Shown piece by piece: positions 51,776 to 61,033 of a DNA stretch of 64,000 bases (position 1 is its first letter; each line of letters starts with the position of its first letter). The notes below the pieces were generated by a model. That model worked only from the letters and a program-made list of their open reading frames with translations, made no database searches and had not been told where the DNA came from. The translations under genes and the position numbers were made by a program. Origin of the DNA: Streptomyces sp. NBC_01116 (GTDB lineage Bacteria; Actinomycetota; Actinomycetes; Streptomycetales; Streptomycetaceae); contig NZ_CP108644.1 of assembly GCF_041435495.1 (NCBI RefSeq), forward strand, positions 1,488,001-1,552,000, given 5' to 3'.

Positions 51776-52009
51776 TCAGGCGTTGACGCAGGTGTTGCCG
51801 AAGGCGGGGTTCAGCAGACCGATCACGGAGACCGTGTTGCCGCACAGGTTGATCGGCACGTGGACCGGAACCTGGACGACGTTGCCGGAGAGCACGCCGG
51901 GGCTGCCGATGGCAGCACCCTGGGCGCCCGCGTCGGCGGAAGCCATGCCCGCACCCGCGAGAACGAGGCCACCCGTAGCAGCCGCAACTGCGACGACCTT
52001 CTTGATCAT
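51776..52009 (-). CDS. chpH: Short chaplin ChpH
   Basis: The 77-residue precursor has a signal peptide ending ASA (about residue 25) and a mature single chaplin domain (GSPGVLSGNVVQVPVHVPIN, then LCGNTVSVIGLLNPAFGNTC) with two Cys. After export it self-assembles into amyloid-like fibres on the hyphal surface. ATG 52009 follows CTAGGAGGAATC, a strong site. Chaplin genes are switched on when aerial growth starts, controlled by the bld cascade; I see no TTA codon in it. Confidence 0.95.
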   Translation of the reverse strand: MIKKVVAVAAATGGLVLAGAGMASADAGAQGAAIGSPGVLSGNVVQVPVHVPINLCGNTVSVIGLLNPAFGNTCVNA

Positions 52010-52162
52010 GATTCCTCCTAGTTGGAAAATGCGGTCCCAGCCGCGGACCGCAAACCTTGTAACGAGGAGGATTTCCCGGGGCTACGTGTGAACGGCTCGT
52101 TTCACTCGTTCGGACATGTCCGCACAGGTGGACGAATCAGCGGTGAATCGGTCACGGAGCGG

Positions 52163-53497
52163 TCAGGAGTGGTCGATGAACCGGTCGAGCACCCGCACGC
52201 CGAACTGCAGGCCGTCGACCGGGACCCGCTCGTCGACGCCGTGGAACATCCCGGCGAAGTCCAGCTCCGGCGGCAGCTTCAGCGGAGCGAAGCCGAAGCC
52301 CCGGATGCCCAGGTCGTCGAAGGACTTGGCGTCGGTGCCGGCCGAGAGCATGTACGGCACGGCACGGGCGATGGGGTCCTCGGCGACCAGCGCGGTCTGC
52401 ATGGCGTCGACCAGAGCGCCGTCGAACGTGGTCTCCAGGGCCTTGTCCGCGTGCACGTCCTCGCGCCGGACGTTGGGCCCGAGGATGCGGTCCAGGTCCG
52501 CCAGGAACTCCTCCTCGTAACCGGGCAGGTACCGGCCGTCGACGTGGGCGGTCGCCTGCCCCGGGATGACGTTGACCTTGTAGCCGGCGCCGAGCTGCGT
52601 GGGGTTGGCGGTGTTCTGGAGGGAGGCGCCGATGAGCTTGGCGATGCCGCCGAGCTTGGCGAGCGTCTCGTCCATGTTCTCCGGGTCCAGCTCGGTGCCC
52701 AGCGCGTCGGAGAGCTCGTCCAGGAAGTGCCGCAGCGTCTTGGTGACCCGCACCGGGAACTTGTGCCGCCCCAGGCGGCCGACCGCCTCGGACAGCTCCG
52801 TGATGGCGTTGTCCTTGTGGATCATCGATCCGTGTCCGGCGGTGCCGTCCACGGTCAGCTTCATCCAGTGCATGCCCTTCTGGGCCGTCTCCACCAGATA
52901 CAGCCGCAGGTTCTCGTTGACGGTGAAGGAGAAGCCGCCGACCTCGCTGATCGCCTCGGTGACGCCCTCGAAGAGCCCGGGGTGGTTGTCGACGAGGTAG
53001 CGCGCCCCGTACGTCCCGCCGGCCTCCTCGTCCGCGAGGAAGGCGAGCACGATGTCGCGCGGGGGCTTGCGTCCTGTCCGCATGCGCTCGCGGACGACCG
53101 CGAGGGTCATCGCGTCCATGTCCTTCATGTCGACCGCGCCCCGGCCCCAGACGCAGCCGTCCGCGATCTCCCCGGAGAACGGGTCGTGCGTCCAGTCCGC
53201 CGCGTTGGCCGGGACGACGTCGGTGTGCCCGTGGATGAGGAGCGCCGGGCGGGAGGGGTCCTCGCCCTCGATCCGGGCGACCGTGGAGGCCCGGCCCTTG
53301 TGCGACTCGAAGATCTGCGGCTCCAGGCCGACCTCCGCGAGCTTCTCCGCGACGTACTCGGCCGCGAGCCGCTCACCGGGGCCGGAGTGGTCGCCGTAGT
53401 TGCTGGTGTCGATCCGGATCAGGTCACGACAGAGGTCGACGACCTCCCTCTCGGCGTTGCCACCGGTGACGGCCTTGCCCGTGCTGCTCTCGCTCAC
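52163..53497 (-). CDS. M20-family zinc peptidase
   Basis: The 444-residue protein has the M20 catalytic domain: LLIHGHTDVVPANAADW (zinc His and Asp), GRGAVDMKDMDAM (zinc-bridging Asp), LAFLADEEAGGTYG (catalytic Glu-Glu) and a closing FGVDERVPVDGLQ region. A dimerisation lid lies at about residues 190-310. It removes N-terminal or acyl groups from small peptides or amino acids; the substrate is unknown. GTG 53497 has GCGGAAGGAATCAGC upstream. It is downstream of tRNA-Leu but on the opposite strand. Confidence 0.9.
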   Translation of the reverse strand: MSESSTGKAVTGGNAEREVVDLCRDLIRIDTSNYGDHSGPGERLAAEYVAEKLAEVGLEPQIFESHKGRASTVARIEGEDPSRPALLIHGHTDVVPANAADWTHDPFSGEIADGCVWGRGAVDMKDMDAMTLAVVRERMRTGRKPPRDIVLAFLADEEAGGTYGARYLVDNHPGLFEGVTEAISEVGGFSFTVNENLRLYLVETAQKGMHWMKLTVDGTAGHGSMIHKDNAITELSEAVGRLGRHKFPVRVTKTLRHFLDELSDALGTELDPENMDETLAKLGGIAKLIGASLQNTANPTQLGAGYKVNVIPGQATAHVDGRYLPGYEEEFLADLDRILGPNVRREDVHADKALETTFDGALVDAMQTALVAEDPIARAVPYMLSAGTDAKSFDDLGIRGFGFAPLKLPPELDFAGMFHGVDERVPVDGLQFGVRVLDRFIDHS

Positions 53498-53608
53498 GCT
53501 GATTCCTTCCGCTGTCGCTGTGGTGCTCCTCTTCATCCTCCCGCGCCCATGGCCCGCGCCCAAGGCCGCGCACCCCCCGTCACGCACCGTTCACAGCCAT
53601 CGGGGCGT

Positions 53609-53638
53609 GATCGAGCACCCTCGAATGTTTGCTATGGT
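53609..53638 (+). promoter_or_regulatory. Candidate tRNA-Leu promoter
   Basis: GATCGA (53609-53614) and TATGGT (53633-53638) are 18 bp apart, 43 bp before the tRNA 5' end. The -10 fits; the -35 is weak. This is inference from spacing. Confidence 0.35.
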
Positions 53639-53680
53639 TTTCCACGTCGGAACGGGCACGGCCCGCGAGACAGACACCTT

Positions 53681-53768
53681 GTCCGGGTGGCGGAATGGCA
53701 GACGCGCTAGCTTGAGGTGCTAGTGCCCTTTATCGGGCGTGGGGGTTCAAGTCCCCCCTCGGACACCA
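53681..53768 (+). tRNA. tRNA-Leu, anticodon GAG
   Basis: The 88-nt gene folds as a class II tRNA. The acceptor arm GTCCGGG pairs with CTCGGAC (one G-T pair), the anticodon stem flanks a loop containing GAG, the variable arm is long (GCCC/GGGC), and the T-arm includes GTTCAAGTCC. The 3' CCA is encoded (53766-53768). A canonical terminator with a T run follows at 53773. Confidence 0.97.
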
Positions 53769-53772
53769 GCAG

Positions 53773-53798
53773 GAGCCCCACTTCGGTGGGGCTCTTTT
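53773..53798 (+). terminator. Canonical terminator after tRNA-Leu
   Basis: GAGCCCCAC and GTGGGGCTC (53773-53781 and 53786-53794) form a perfect 9-bp stem with a TTCG loop, followed by TTTT. Confidence 0.95.
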
Positions 53799-53830
53799 GC
53801 GTCACCGGGCGACCACGGAGAGGGGCGACG

Positions 53831-54769
53831 ATGCGAGGCCGCAGGAAGCCGCCTCCCGCGCCGCTCCCCCAGCGGCACGGGATCGACGCGGTGCGGGTGC
53901 GGTTGCCGGAGGATCCCGCAGGGCTCTGGGGCCGTGTCGGGGACCATCTCGTCGGGCGGTTCGGCGGAGCGATCGGGGCGGCCCGGGTGGCGGAGATGCT
54001 GGCGGCCGGGCGGTTCGTGGGGGCCGACGGGGTCGCCGTGCGGGGTGACGAGCCGTATACCGCGGGGCGGTGTCTCTGGTTCCACCGGGACTTCGCACCG
54101 GAGGAGACGGTGCCGTTCCCGGTCGGCGTCGTGTACCGGGACGAGCGGCTCGTCGTCGCCGACAAGCCGCACTTCCTGGCGACCGTGCCCCGGGGGCGGC
54201 ACATCACCGAGACCGCGGTGGCCCGCCTGCGGCGGGAGCTGGATCTGCCGGCGCTCCAGCCCGCGCACCGGCTGGACCGGCTGACCGCGGGGCTCGTGCT
54301 GTTCGTGGTGCGGCCCGCGGACCGGGGCGCGTACCAGACGCTGTTCCGGGACCGGCTGGTGCGGAAGGAGTACGAGGCGGTGGCCCCGTACGATCCGGAG
54401 CTCGTCCTTCCCCGGACCATGAGGAGCCGGATCGTGAAGGAGCGCGGGGTGCTCGCCGCCCGTGAGGAGCCGGGCGAGGCGAACAGCGAGAGCCGGGTGG
54501 AGCTGCTGGAGCACCGGGGCGGGACCGGGCGCTACCGGCTGCTGCCGGCCACCGGGCGGACCCATCAGCTGCGGGTCCACATGAACGCGCTGGGGCTGCC
54601 GATCGTCCACGATCCGCTGTATCCGGTGGTGGAGGAGGAAGGGGCCGCCGACGACTTCTCGCGGCCGTTGCAGCTGCTGGCCCGGGTGCTGGAGTTCACC
54701 GATCCGGTCGGCGGGGAGCCGCGCCGCTTCACGAGCGGGCTGCGGCTCTCCGCCTGGCCGGAGGGGTGA
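53831..54769 (+). CDS. RluA-type pseudouridine synthase
   Basis: The 312-residue protein converts uridine to pseudouridine in RNA. The catalytic-Asp motif is AHRLDRLTAGLVLF and RTHQLRVHMNALGLPIVHDPLY is the second signature. The N-terminal 80 residues carry a variable pre-domain. The RNA target cannot be named. ATG 53831 follows GGAGAGGGGCGACG. It lies downstream of the tRNA terminator and convergent with the MBL gene. Confidence 0.88.
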   Translation: MRGRRKPPPAPLPQRHGIDAVRVRLPEDPAGLWGRVGDHLVGRFGGAIGAARVAEMLAAGRFVGADGVAVRGDEPYTAGRCLWFHRDFAPEETVPFPVGVVYRDERLVVADKPHFLATVPRGRHITETAVARLRRELDLPALQPAHRLDRLTAGLVLFVVRPADRGAYQTLFRDRLVRKEYEAVAPYDPELVLPRTMRSRIVKERGVLAAREEPGEANSESRVELLEHRGGTGRYRLLPATGRTHQLRVHMNALGLPIVHDPLYPVVEEEGAADDFSRPLQLLARVLEFTDPVGGEPRRFTSGLRLSAWPEG

Positions 54770-54781
54770 GGCGCGCGGCGC

Positions 54782-55411
54782 TCAGTGGCCGCGCTTGATC
54801 CACTCGTCGAGCTGCGGGGCCTCCGCGCCGATGGAGGTGGGGTCGCCGTGGCCGGTGCGGACGGCGGTGTCGCCGGGCAGGGTGAGCAGCCGGTCCCGGA
54901 TCGAGTCGATGATCGTCGGGAACGACGAGAAGGACCGGCCGGTGGCGCCGGGACCGCCCTGGAAGAGGGTGTCGCCGGTGAAGACCGTACCCAGCCCGGG
55001 GGCGTACAGGCAGACCGCGCCGGGGGCGTGGCCCGGGGTGTGCAGGACCGTGAGCGTGGTGCCCGCGACGGTCAGTTCCTGGCCGTCGGCCAGGGGGCCG
55101 TCGGGGGCGCGGTCCGGGTGGGTCTGCTGCCAGAGCGGCAGGTCGTCCGGATGCAGCAGGATCGGGGCGCCGGTGGCGTCCGCGAGGGCGGGCGCGGCGT
55201 CGACGTGGTCGTTGTGCGCGTGGGTGCAGACGATGGCACGCAGCGTACGGCCGCCGAGCGCGGCCTCGATGGCGGCGGCGTCGTGGGCGGCGTCGATGAC
55301 GATCGCCTCGGTGTCGTCGCCGACGATCCAGACGTTGTTGTCGACGTCCCACTCGCCGCCGTCGAGGGCGAAGGTGCCGGAGGTGACCAGGTGGTCGATG
55401 CGGGCGGTCAT
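54782..55411 (-). CDS. MBL-fold hydrolase paired with mycothiol dehydrogenase
   Basis: The 209-residue protein is a metallo-beta-lactamase-fold hydrolase. Metal ligands are THAHNDH (residues 63-69), HTPGHAPG and GDTLF, then TGHGD. The gene begins with an ATG that overlaps the dehydrogenase stop codon by one base (TGATG), so translation is coupled. In this pair it probably hydrolyses S-formylmycothiol, completing formaldehyde oxidation to formate. The family also contains glyoxalase II, so the substrate is inferred from context. Confidence 0.85.
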   Translation of the reverse strand: MTARIDHLVTSGTFALDGGEWDVDNNVWIVGDDTEAIVIDAAHDAAAIEAALGGRTLRAIVCTHAHNDHVDAAPALADATGAPILLHPDDLPLWQQTHPDRAPDGPLADGQELTVAGTTLTVLHTPGHAPGAVCLYAPGLGTVFTGDTLFQGGPGATGRSFSSFPTIIDSIRDRLLTLPGDTAVRTGHGDPTSIGAEAPQLDEWIKRGH

Positions 55412-56496
55412 CAGAAGACCACCACCGAGCGGAGGACGTCGCCGTCGTGCATCCGGGCGAAGGCCTGCTCGACGTCGCCCAGACCGATGGTCTCGGTGAC
55501 GAACGCGGCGAGGTCGAGGCGGCCCTGCTGGTGGAGGTCGACGAGCATCGGGAAGTCGCGGGAGGGCAGGCAGTCGCCGTACCAGGAGGACTTGAGCGAG
55601 CCGCCGCGGCCGAAGACGTCCAGGAGCGGCAGTTCGAGCTTCATGTCCGGGGTGGGGACGCCGACGAGGACGACCGTGCCGGCGAGGTCGCGGGCGTAGA
55701 AGGCCTGCTGGTAGGTCTCCGGGCGGCCGACGGCCTCGATGACGACGTCGGCGCCGTTGCCGTCGGTGAGGGCGCGGATGGCCTCCACCGGGTCGGTGGA
55801 GCGGGAGTTGACGGTGTGGGTGGCGCCCATCTTCTTCGCCGTCTCCAGCTTGCGGTCGTCGATGTCGACCGCGATGATCTTCGCCGCGCCGGCCAGCCGG
55901 GACCCGGCGATCGCCGCGTCGCCGACGCCGCCGCAGCCGATGACGGCGACGGAGTCGCCCCGGCCGACCTGGCCGGTGTTGATGGCGGCGCCGATGCCCG
56001 CCATGACGCCGCAGCCGAGCAGCCCGGCGACGGCCGGGGAGACCTCGGGGTCGACCTTGGTGCACTGGCCGGAGGCGACGAGGGTCTTCTCGGCGAACGC
56101 GCCGATGCCCAGCGCGGGCGACAGCTCCGTGCCGTCGAGCAGGGTCATCCTCTGCTTGGCGTTGTGGGTGTCGAAGCAGTACCAGGGGCGGCCGCGCAGA
56201 CAGGCGCGGCACTGGCCGCACACGGCACGCCAGTTGAGGACGACGAAGTCGCCGGGGGCGACGTCCGTGACGCCCTCGCCGACGGACTCCACGACGCCCG
56301 CGGCCTCGTGGCCGAGGAGGAAGGGGAACTCGTCGTTGATGCCGCCCTGCTTGTAGTGCAGGTCGGTGTGGCAGACGCCGCACGCCTGGATCTTCACGAC
56401 CGCCTCGCCGGGGCCGGGGTCCGGAATCACGATCGTCTCGACCCTGACCGGCTCGTTCTTCCCCGGTGCGATGACCCCTTGCACCTGCTGCGCCAT
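55411..56496 (-). CDS. S-(hydroxymethyl)mycothiol dehydrogenase
   Basis: The 361-residue zinc alcohol dehydrogenase oxidises the adduct of mycothiol and formaldehyde with NAD+. Catalytic zinc: [11 protein letters not shown] (C39, plus His and a later Cys/Glu). Structural zinc: [18 protein letters not shown] site: [32 protein letters not shown]. Related enzymes also reduce S-nitrosomycothiol. ATG 56496 has AGGGAGAGCACGG upstream. It is coupled to the MBL gene and 71 bp downstream of gntR; mshC in this window makes its cofactor. Confidence 0.92.
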   Translation of the reverse strand: MAQQVQGVIAPGKNEPVRVETIVIPDPGPGEAVVKIQACGVCHTDLHYKQGGINDEFPFLLGHEAAGVVESVGEGVTDVAPGDFVVLNWRAVCGQCRACLRGRPWYCFDTHNAKQRMTLLDGTELSPALGIGAFAEKTLVASGQCTKVDPEVSPAVAGLLGCGVMAGIGAAINTGQVGRGDSVAVIGCGGVGDAAIAGSRLAGAAKIIAVDIDDRKLETAKKMGATHTVNSRSTDPVEAIRALTDGNGADVVIEAVGRPETYQQAFYARDLAGTVVLVGVPTPDMKLELPLLDVFGRGGSLKSSWYGDCLPSRDFPMLVDLHQQGRLDLAAFVTETIGLGDVEQAFARMHDGDVLRSVVVF

Positions 56497-56567
56497 AACC
56501 GTGCTCTCCCTGTTCCTGAGCTTTCGCGATGATCGATCGCGGCCAACCGTACGCCTTGGGGGACCCG

Positions 56568-57269
56568 CTACGGGGCGAGGACGTCCAGCTCGTGCAGGGC
56601 GCCGACCGCGATCTCCTTGGTGATCCGTTCGGCGGCGTCCGGGTCGCCCTCGCGGACCGCCTCGGCGAGGCGGACGTGGAGGGTGACGGCGGCCGGGTCG
56701 GGGTCCTCGAACATCACCTGGTGGTGGGTGCGGCCCGCGAGGACCTCGGCGACGACGTCCCCGAGCCGGGCGAACATCTCGTTGCCGGAGGCGTTGAGGA
56801 CGATCCGGTGGAAGGCGATGTCGTGTTCGAGGTAGCCCTCCAGCTGCTGGCCGCGCGAGGTGGCGACCATGCCGAGGGCGCGTTCGGTGAGCTCGGCGCA
56901 CTGCGCGGCGGTGGCGTGGCGGGCGGCGAGGCCCGCCGCGACCGGCTCGATCGCGGAGCGCAGCACGGTGAGGGAGCGCAGCTGGCGGGGGCGGTCGGCG
57001 CCGGCCAGGCGCCAGCGGATGACCTGGGGGTCGTAGACGTTCCAGGTCTCGGTGGGGCGGACCGTCACACCGACGCGGCGGCGGGACTCGACCAGGTGCA
57101 TCGATTCCAGGACCCGGACCACCTCGCGCACGACCGTACGGGAGACGTCGAAGCGCTGGGCCAGCTCGTCGGTGCGCAGGACGCTGCCGGGCGGGCACTG
57201 GCCGGAGGAGATCTCCAGACCCAGGGTGTCCAGCACATGCGTATGCAGCCCCTGGCTCTGTGTGGTCAT
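56568..57269 (-). CDS. gntR: GntR/FCD-type regulator, gluconate cluster
   Basis: The 233-residue protein has a GntR winged helix ([35 protein letters not shown]) and a helical FCD ligand domain with metal-type His/Asp residues ([35 protein letters not shown]). It is divergent from gntK-gntP and very likely represses them until gluconate or a phosphorylated derivative binds. ATG 57269 has only a weak upstream site. Candidate operator repeats lie in the divergent region. Confidence 0.9.
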   Translation of the reverse strand: MTTQSQGLHTHVLDTLGLEISSGQCPPGSVLRTDELAQRFDVSRTVVREVVRVLESMHLVESRRRVGVTVRPTETWNVYDPQVIRWRLAGADRPRQLRSLTVLRSAIEPVAAGLAARHATAAQCAELTERALGMVATSRGQQLEGYLEHDIAFHRIVLNASGNEMFARLGDVVAEVLAGRTHHQVMFEDPDPAAVTLHVRLAEAVREGDPDAAERITKEIAVGALHELDVLAP

Positions 57270-57300
57270 GGGTCAAGCCTACGGGGAGACCCTCGGGAAC

Positions 57301-57346
57301 AATAAGTACGACGTTTACGTCACAGACTCTTGAATAAGTCGTACCT
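57301..57346. promoter_or_regulatory. Operator-like repeats in the gntR-gntK region
   Basis: AATAAGT occurs at 57301-57307 and 57333-57339, 32 bp (about three turns) apart. AAGTACGAC (57304-57312) and GTCGTACCT (57338-57346) are also inverted partners. The region is AT-richer than its surroundings. GntR-type operators are commonly short palindromes, so these are candidate sites of the adjacent GntR. Confidence 0.45.
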
Positions 57347-57401
57347 AATAGGTTTCAGTAGCGCGACGGACCGATGTCGAAGAAGACAGCGAGACACCTC
57401 C

Positions 57402-57929
57402 ATGAACACGGCACCCCCCATGAGCACCCCCCACGTCGTCGTGGTGATGGGCGTAGCAGGAACCGGCAAGACCACGATCGGTCCCCTGCTCGCCGCCGAG
57501 CTCGGCGTTCCGTACGCCGAGGGCGACGACTTCCATCCCCCGGCGAACATCGCCAAGATGTCGGCCGGCACCCCCCTGGACGACGACGACCGGTGGCCCT
57601 GGCTGGACGCCATCGGCGCGTGGGCGCACGGACGGGCCGGGGTCGGCGGGGTCGTCTCCAGCTCCGCGCTCAAGCGCGTCTACCGGGACCGGCTGCGGGA
57701 CGGGGCGCCGGACGCCGTCTTCCTGCATCTGACCGGTGACCGGGCGCTGATCGAGGAGCGGATGGCGGACCGCAAGGGCCACTTCATGCCCACCGCGCTG
57801 CTCGACTCGCAGTTCGCGACGCTGCAGCCGCTCCAGGCCGACGAGGCCGGGGTGAGCGTCGACGTGTCCGGCACTCCCGAGGAAATCACCCGCCGAGCCG
57901 TCGCCGCGCTGCGCCGGCTCGATAGTTAA
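57402..57929 (+). CDS. gntK: Gluconokinase GntK
   Basis: GntK phosphorylates gluconate to 6-phosphogluconate for the pentose-phosphate route. The 175-residue protein has Walker A GVAGTGKTT near the start (about residues 17-25), the gluconokinase signature GDDFHPPANIAKMSAGTPLDDDDRWPWLDAI and CSALKRxYRDxLR-type VVSSSALKRVYRDRLR. ATG 57402 is preferred over a second ATG 18 bp later; neither has a strong ribosome-binding site. gntP follows 11 bp downstream. Confidence 0.93.
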   Translation: MNTAPPMSTPHVVVVMGVAGTGKTTIGPLLAAELGVPYAEGDDFHPPANIAKMSAGTPLDDDDRWPWLDAIGAWAHGRAGVGGVVSSSALKRVYRDRLRDGAPDAVFLHLTGDRALIEERMADRKGHFMPTALLDSQFATLQPLQADEAGVSVDVSGTPEEITRRAVAALRRLDS

Positions 57930-57940
57930 GGACCATCACC

Positions 57941-59338
57941 GTGACCAGTCTCAGCGTCGAGATGCTGGCAGCGGACGCCGCCGAACCGATCACCTCGGCA
58001 GGCAACGCTCAGTTGGGCATCGCCGTCCTGGCGGGCATCGCCGTCATCGTTCTCCTCATCACCAAGCTCAAGATGCACGCGTTCCTGGCGCTGACCATCG
58101 GTTCGCTGGCGCTCGGCTCCTTCGCGGGAGCCGCCCCGGCCGACACGATCCTCAGCTTCACCGCGGGCCTCGGCTCCACCGTCGCGGGCGTGGGCGTCCT
58201 GATCGCGCTCGGCGCGATCCTCGGCAAACTGCTCGCCGACTCGGGCGGGGCCGACCAGGTCGTCGACACCATCCTCGCGAAGGCCAGCGGCCGGGTCATG
58301 CCCTGGGCGATGGTGCTGATCGCCTCGATCATCGGTCTGCCGCTGTTCTTCGAGGTCGGGATCGTGCTGATGATCCCGGTCGTCCTGCTCGTCGCCAAGC
58401 GCGGCAACTACTCCCTGATGCGGATCGGCATCCCCGCGCTGGCCGGACTCTCCGTGATGCACGGGCTGATCCCGCCGCACCCCGGCCCGCTGGTCGCGAT
58501 CGACGCCCTGGACGCCAACCTCGGCGTGACGCTGGCGCTCGGCGTGCTGGTCGCCATCCCGACGGTGATCATCGCCGGTCCGGTCTTCTCCCGCTACGCC
58601 GCGCGCTGGGTGGACATCAAGCCGCCGGAGAACATGATCCCGCAGCGCCCCTCCGAGGACCTGGACCGCCGTCCGAGCTTCGGCGCGACCCTGGCGACCA
58701 TCCTGCTGCCGGTCGTCCTGATGCTGCTGAACGCGCTCGTCGAGATCGTGGTCGACAACCCCGAGAACGGTCTCCAGAAGGTCACCGCGGTCATCGGCTC
58801 GCCGCTGATCGCCCTGCTCGCGGCCGTCCTCGTCGGGATGTTCACGCTGGGCCGGGCGGCCGGGTTCACCAAGGACCGGCTCGCCGGCACCGTGGAGAAG
58901 TCCCTCGCCCCGATCGCCGGGATCCTGCTCATCGTCGGCGCGGGCGGCGGCTTCAAGCAGACGCTGATCGACGCCGGGGTGGGCCAGATGATCCTGGAGT
59001 TCTCCGAGAACTGGTCGATCCCGGCCCTGCTGCTCGGCTGGCTGATCGCCGTCGCGATCCGCCTCGCCACCGGCTCGGCCACCGTCGCCACCATCTCGGC
59101 CGCCGGTCTGGTCGCCCCGCTGGCCGCCGACATGTCGACCTCGCACGCGGCCCTGCTGGTGCTGGCCGTCGGCGCCGGTTCGCTGTTCTTCAGCCATGTC
59201 AACGACGCCGGGTTCTGGCTGGTGAAGGAGTACTTCGGCATGGACGTCGGCCAGACCGTGAAGACCTGGTCGGTGATGGAGACGATCATCTCCGTGGTGG
59301 CCATGGCCTTCATCCTGCTGCTGTCGCTGTTGCTGTAG
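57941..59338 (+). CDS. gntP: Gluconate permease GntP
   Basis: The 465-residue protein has about 12-14 hydrophobic segments and belongs to the GntP family of gluconate:H+ symporters. Landmarks are IPALAGLSVMHGLIPPHPGP, GAGGGFKQTLIDAGVG, RLATGSATVATISAAGL and SHVNDAGFWLVKEYFGMD. GTG 57941 follows AAGGACCATCACC. It is co-transcribed with gntK, and a 32-bp perfect hairpin ends the unit. Confidence 0.95.
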   Translation: MTSLSVEMLAADAAEPITSAGNAQLGIAVLAGIAVIVLLITKLKMHAFLALTIGSLALGSFAGAAPADTILSFTAGLGSTVAGVGVLIALGAILGKLLADSGGADQVVDTILAKASGRVMPWAMVLIASIIGLPLFFEVGIVLMIPVVLLVAKRGNYSLMRIGIPALAGLSVMHGLIPPHPGPLVAIDALDANLGVTLALGVLVAIPTVIIAGPVFSRYAARWVDIKPPENMIPQRPSEDLDRRPSFGATLATILLPVVLMLLNALVEIVVDNPENGLQKVTAVIGSPLIALLAAVLVGMFTLGRAAGFTKDRLAGTVEKSLAPIAGILLIVGAGGGFKQTLIDAGVGQMILEFSENWSIPALLLGWLIAVAIRLATGSATVATISAAGLVAPLAADMSTSHAALLVLAVGAGSLFFSHVNDAGFWLVKEYFGMDVGQTVKTWSVMETIISVVAMAFILLLSLLL

Positions 59339-59343
59339 CCCCT

Positions 59344-59412
59344 CCCCCGCGGTCACGCGGAACGCCCGCCCCGGTACGGCACCGGGGCGGGCGTTCCGCG
59401 TGACCGCGGGGG
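59344..59412. terminator. Perfect 32-bp hairpin, gntP / APC permease
   Basis: Arms 59344-59375 and 59381-59412 are completely complementary with a 5-nt ACGGC loop. It lies between the convergent genes ending at 59338 and 59416 and is the longest perfect stem I found in the window. Confidence 0.9.
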
Positions 59413-59415
59413 CCG

Positions 59416-60987
59416 TCAGCGGCGGGCCGACTCGCTCTCGGCCGCCTTCTCCAGCTGGAACGCCTCGTTGCCGAGGCCGATGCGGGCGTGCACCTCGGGC
59501 TTGACCGAGCGCAGCACCGCCCCGTACACGAGGCCTCCGACGAGCGCCAGGATGATCACGCCCGGCAGCAGCCAGTTGAGGGCCGAGCCGGTGCCGGAGC
59601 CGACGAGGACGTCGAAGTCGCGGACGGTGAAGACGGCGATCGACAGGAGTGCGAGTCCGGCGAGGCCGGAGGCCACCAGGCGCGGGGCCTGCGCGCGGCC
59701 GGCTCCACGCTTGACGAAGAAGGCGATGACGGCGAAGGAGGCGGCGGCCATCAGCAGGATGACGCCGAGCGCGCCGACGTTGCCCATCCAGGTGAACAGC
59801 CGCAGGACGGGCGCGGTGGGGTCGCCGACCGGGTTGTCGTCGGTGAACGCGAACGCCAGGATGATCACCACGGAGACGGCGGTCTGGAGCAGCGAGCCGG
59901 TGCCGGGGGCGCCGCTCGCCCGGTTGGTGCGGCCGAAGCGGGAGGGCAGCAGGCCCTCGCGGCCCATCGCGAACGCGTAGCGGGCGACGACGTTGTGGAA
60001 GCTGAGGAGCGCGGCGAACATCCCGGTGACGAAGAGGATGTGCAGGACGTCGGTGAAGGTGGAGCCGAGCCGCGCCTCGGTGAGGCCGAACAGCATGCCG
60101 GGGCCCTCCTTGAGGGAGGTGTCGGCGATGGATCCGGGTCCGGCGGCGACGGTGAGGGCCCAGGAGCTGATCGCCAGGAACAGCGCGGCGTAGCCCACCG
60201 CGAGGAACATCACCCGGGACACCACGATCTGCGGTCGGCTGGTCTCCTCCGCGTACACCGGGGCCTGCTCGAAGCCGACGAACGCGGCGATGCAGAAGCA
60301 GAGCGCGGTGCCGAGCCCGGCGCCGGTGAGGGTCTCGGGGTTGAAGGCGTGCAGCGACAGGCCCTCCGGGCCGGGCTTGCTCACGGCGGCGATGTCGAAG
60401 ATCACGACGAGCGCGCACTCGATGACCAGCAGGACGCCGAGCACCTTGGCGTTGAGGTCGATCTTCAGCCAGCCGAGGACGCCGACGACGGCCGCCGCGA
60501 CCAGGGCCGGGATCCACCACGCCAGCTCGATGTCGAGATACGTGGCGAAGATGCCGGAGACCTCGAAGCCGAGGATTCCGTAGATGCCGACCTGCATCGC
60601 GCTGTACGCCACCAGCGCCACGAGCGAGGCGCCGGCGCCGGCGGTCGGGCCGAGCCCCCGGGCGATGTACGCGTAGAACGCGCCGGCGTTGTGGACGTGC
60701 CGGCTCATCTCCGCGTAGCCGACGCCGAACAGCATCAGGACGACGCCCAGGATGATGTAGAGCAGCGGCTGGCCGACGATGCCCATCACGCCGAAGACCG
60801 TGGGCATCACTCCGGCGACCACCATCAGGGGGGCGCTGGCCGCGACGACCGACAGCAGGAGGCCGGGGGTGCCGAGCCGGTCCGCCCGCAGGGCTCGTTC
60901 CTCGCCCTTGTAGGTGTTGATCCCGCCGGTGTCGGCCCTCCCCGACGTGGTGCCGGTCTCGCTGATGGATGAACTGCCCCTCGACAT
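59416..60987 (-). CDS. APC-family amino acid permease
   Basis: The 523-residue protein has about 12 membrane helices, starting TPGLLLSVVAASAPLMVVAGV. It also has the APC signature FVGFEQAPVYAEETSRPQ in the middle loop. The N-terminal 35 and C-terminal 25 residues are hydrophilic. It probably imports an amino acid or amine; the substrate is not visible. ATG 60987 is preceded by AAGAAGGGATCCATCCCGCC. It lies 46 bp downstream of the TPR-like gene, so both may be one operon. Confidence 0.92.
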   Translation of the reverse strand: MSRGSSSISETGTTSGRADTGGINTYKGEERALRADRLGTPGLLLSVVAASAPLMVVAGVMPTVFGVMGIVGQPLLYIILGVVLMLFGVGYAEMSRHVHNAGAFYAYIARGLGPTAGAGASLVALVAYSAMQVGIYGILGFEVSGIFATYLDIELAWWIPALVAAAVVGVLGWLKIDLNAKVLGVLLVIECALVVIFDIAAVSKPGPEGLSLHAFNPETLTGAGLGTALCFCIAAFVGFEQAPVYAEETSRPQIVVSRVMFLAVGYAALFLAISSWALTVAAGPGSIADTSLKEGPGMLFGLTEARLGSTFTDVLHILFVTGMFAALLSFHNVVARYAFAMGREGLLPSRFGRTNRASGAPGTGSLLQTAVSVVIILAFAFTDDNPVGDPTAPVLRLFTWMGNVGALGVILLMAAASFAVIAFFVKRGAGRAQAPRLVASGLAGLALLSIAVFTVRDFDVLVGSGTGSALNWLLPGVIILALVGGLVYGAVLRSVKPEVHARIGLGNEAFQLEKAAESESARR

Positions 60988-61033
60988 GGCGGGATGGATC
61001 CCTTCTTCGTGGTGGGGTGGTGCCTTTCGTGCT

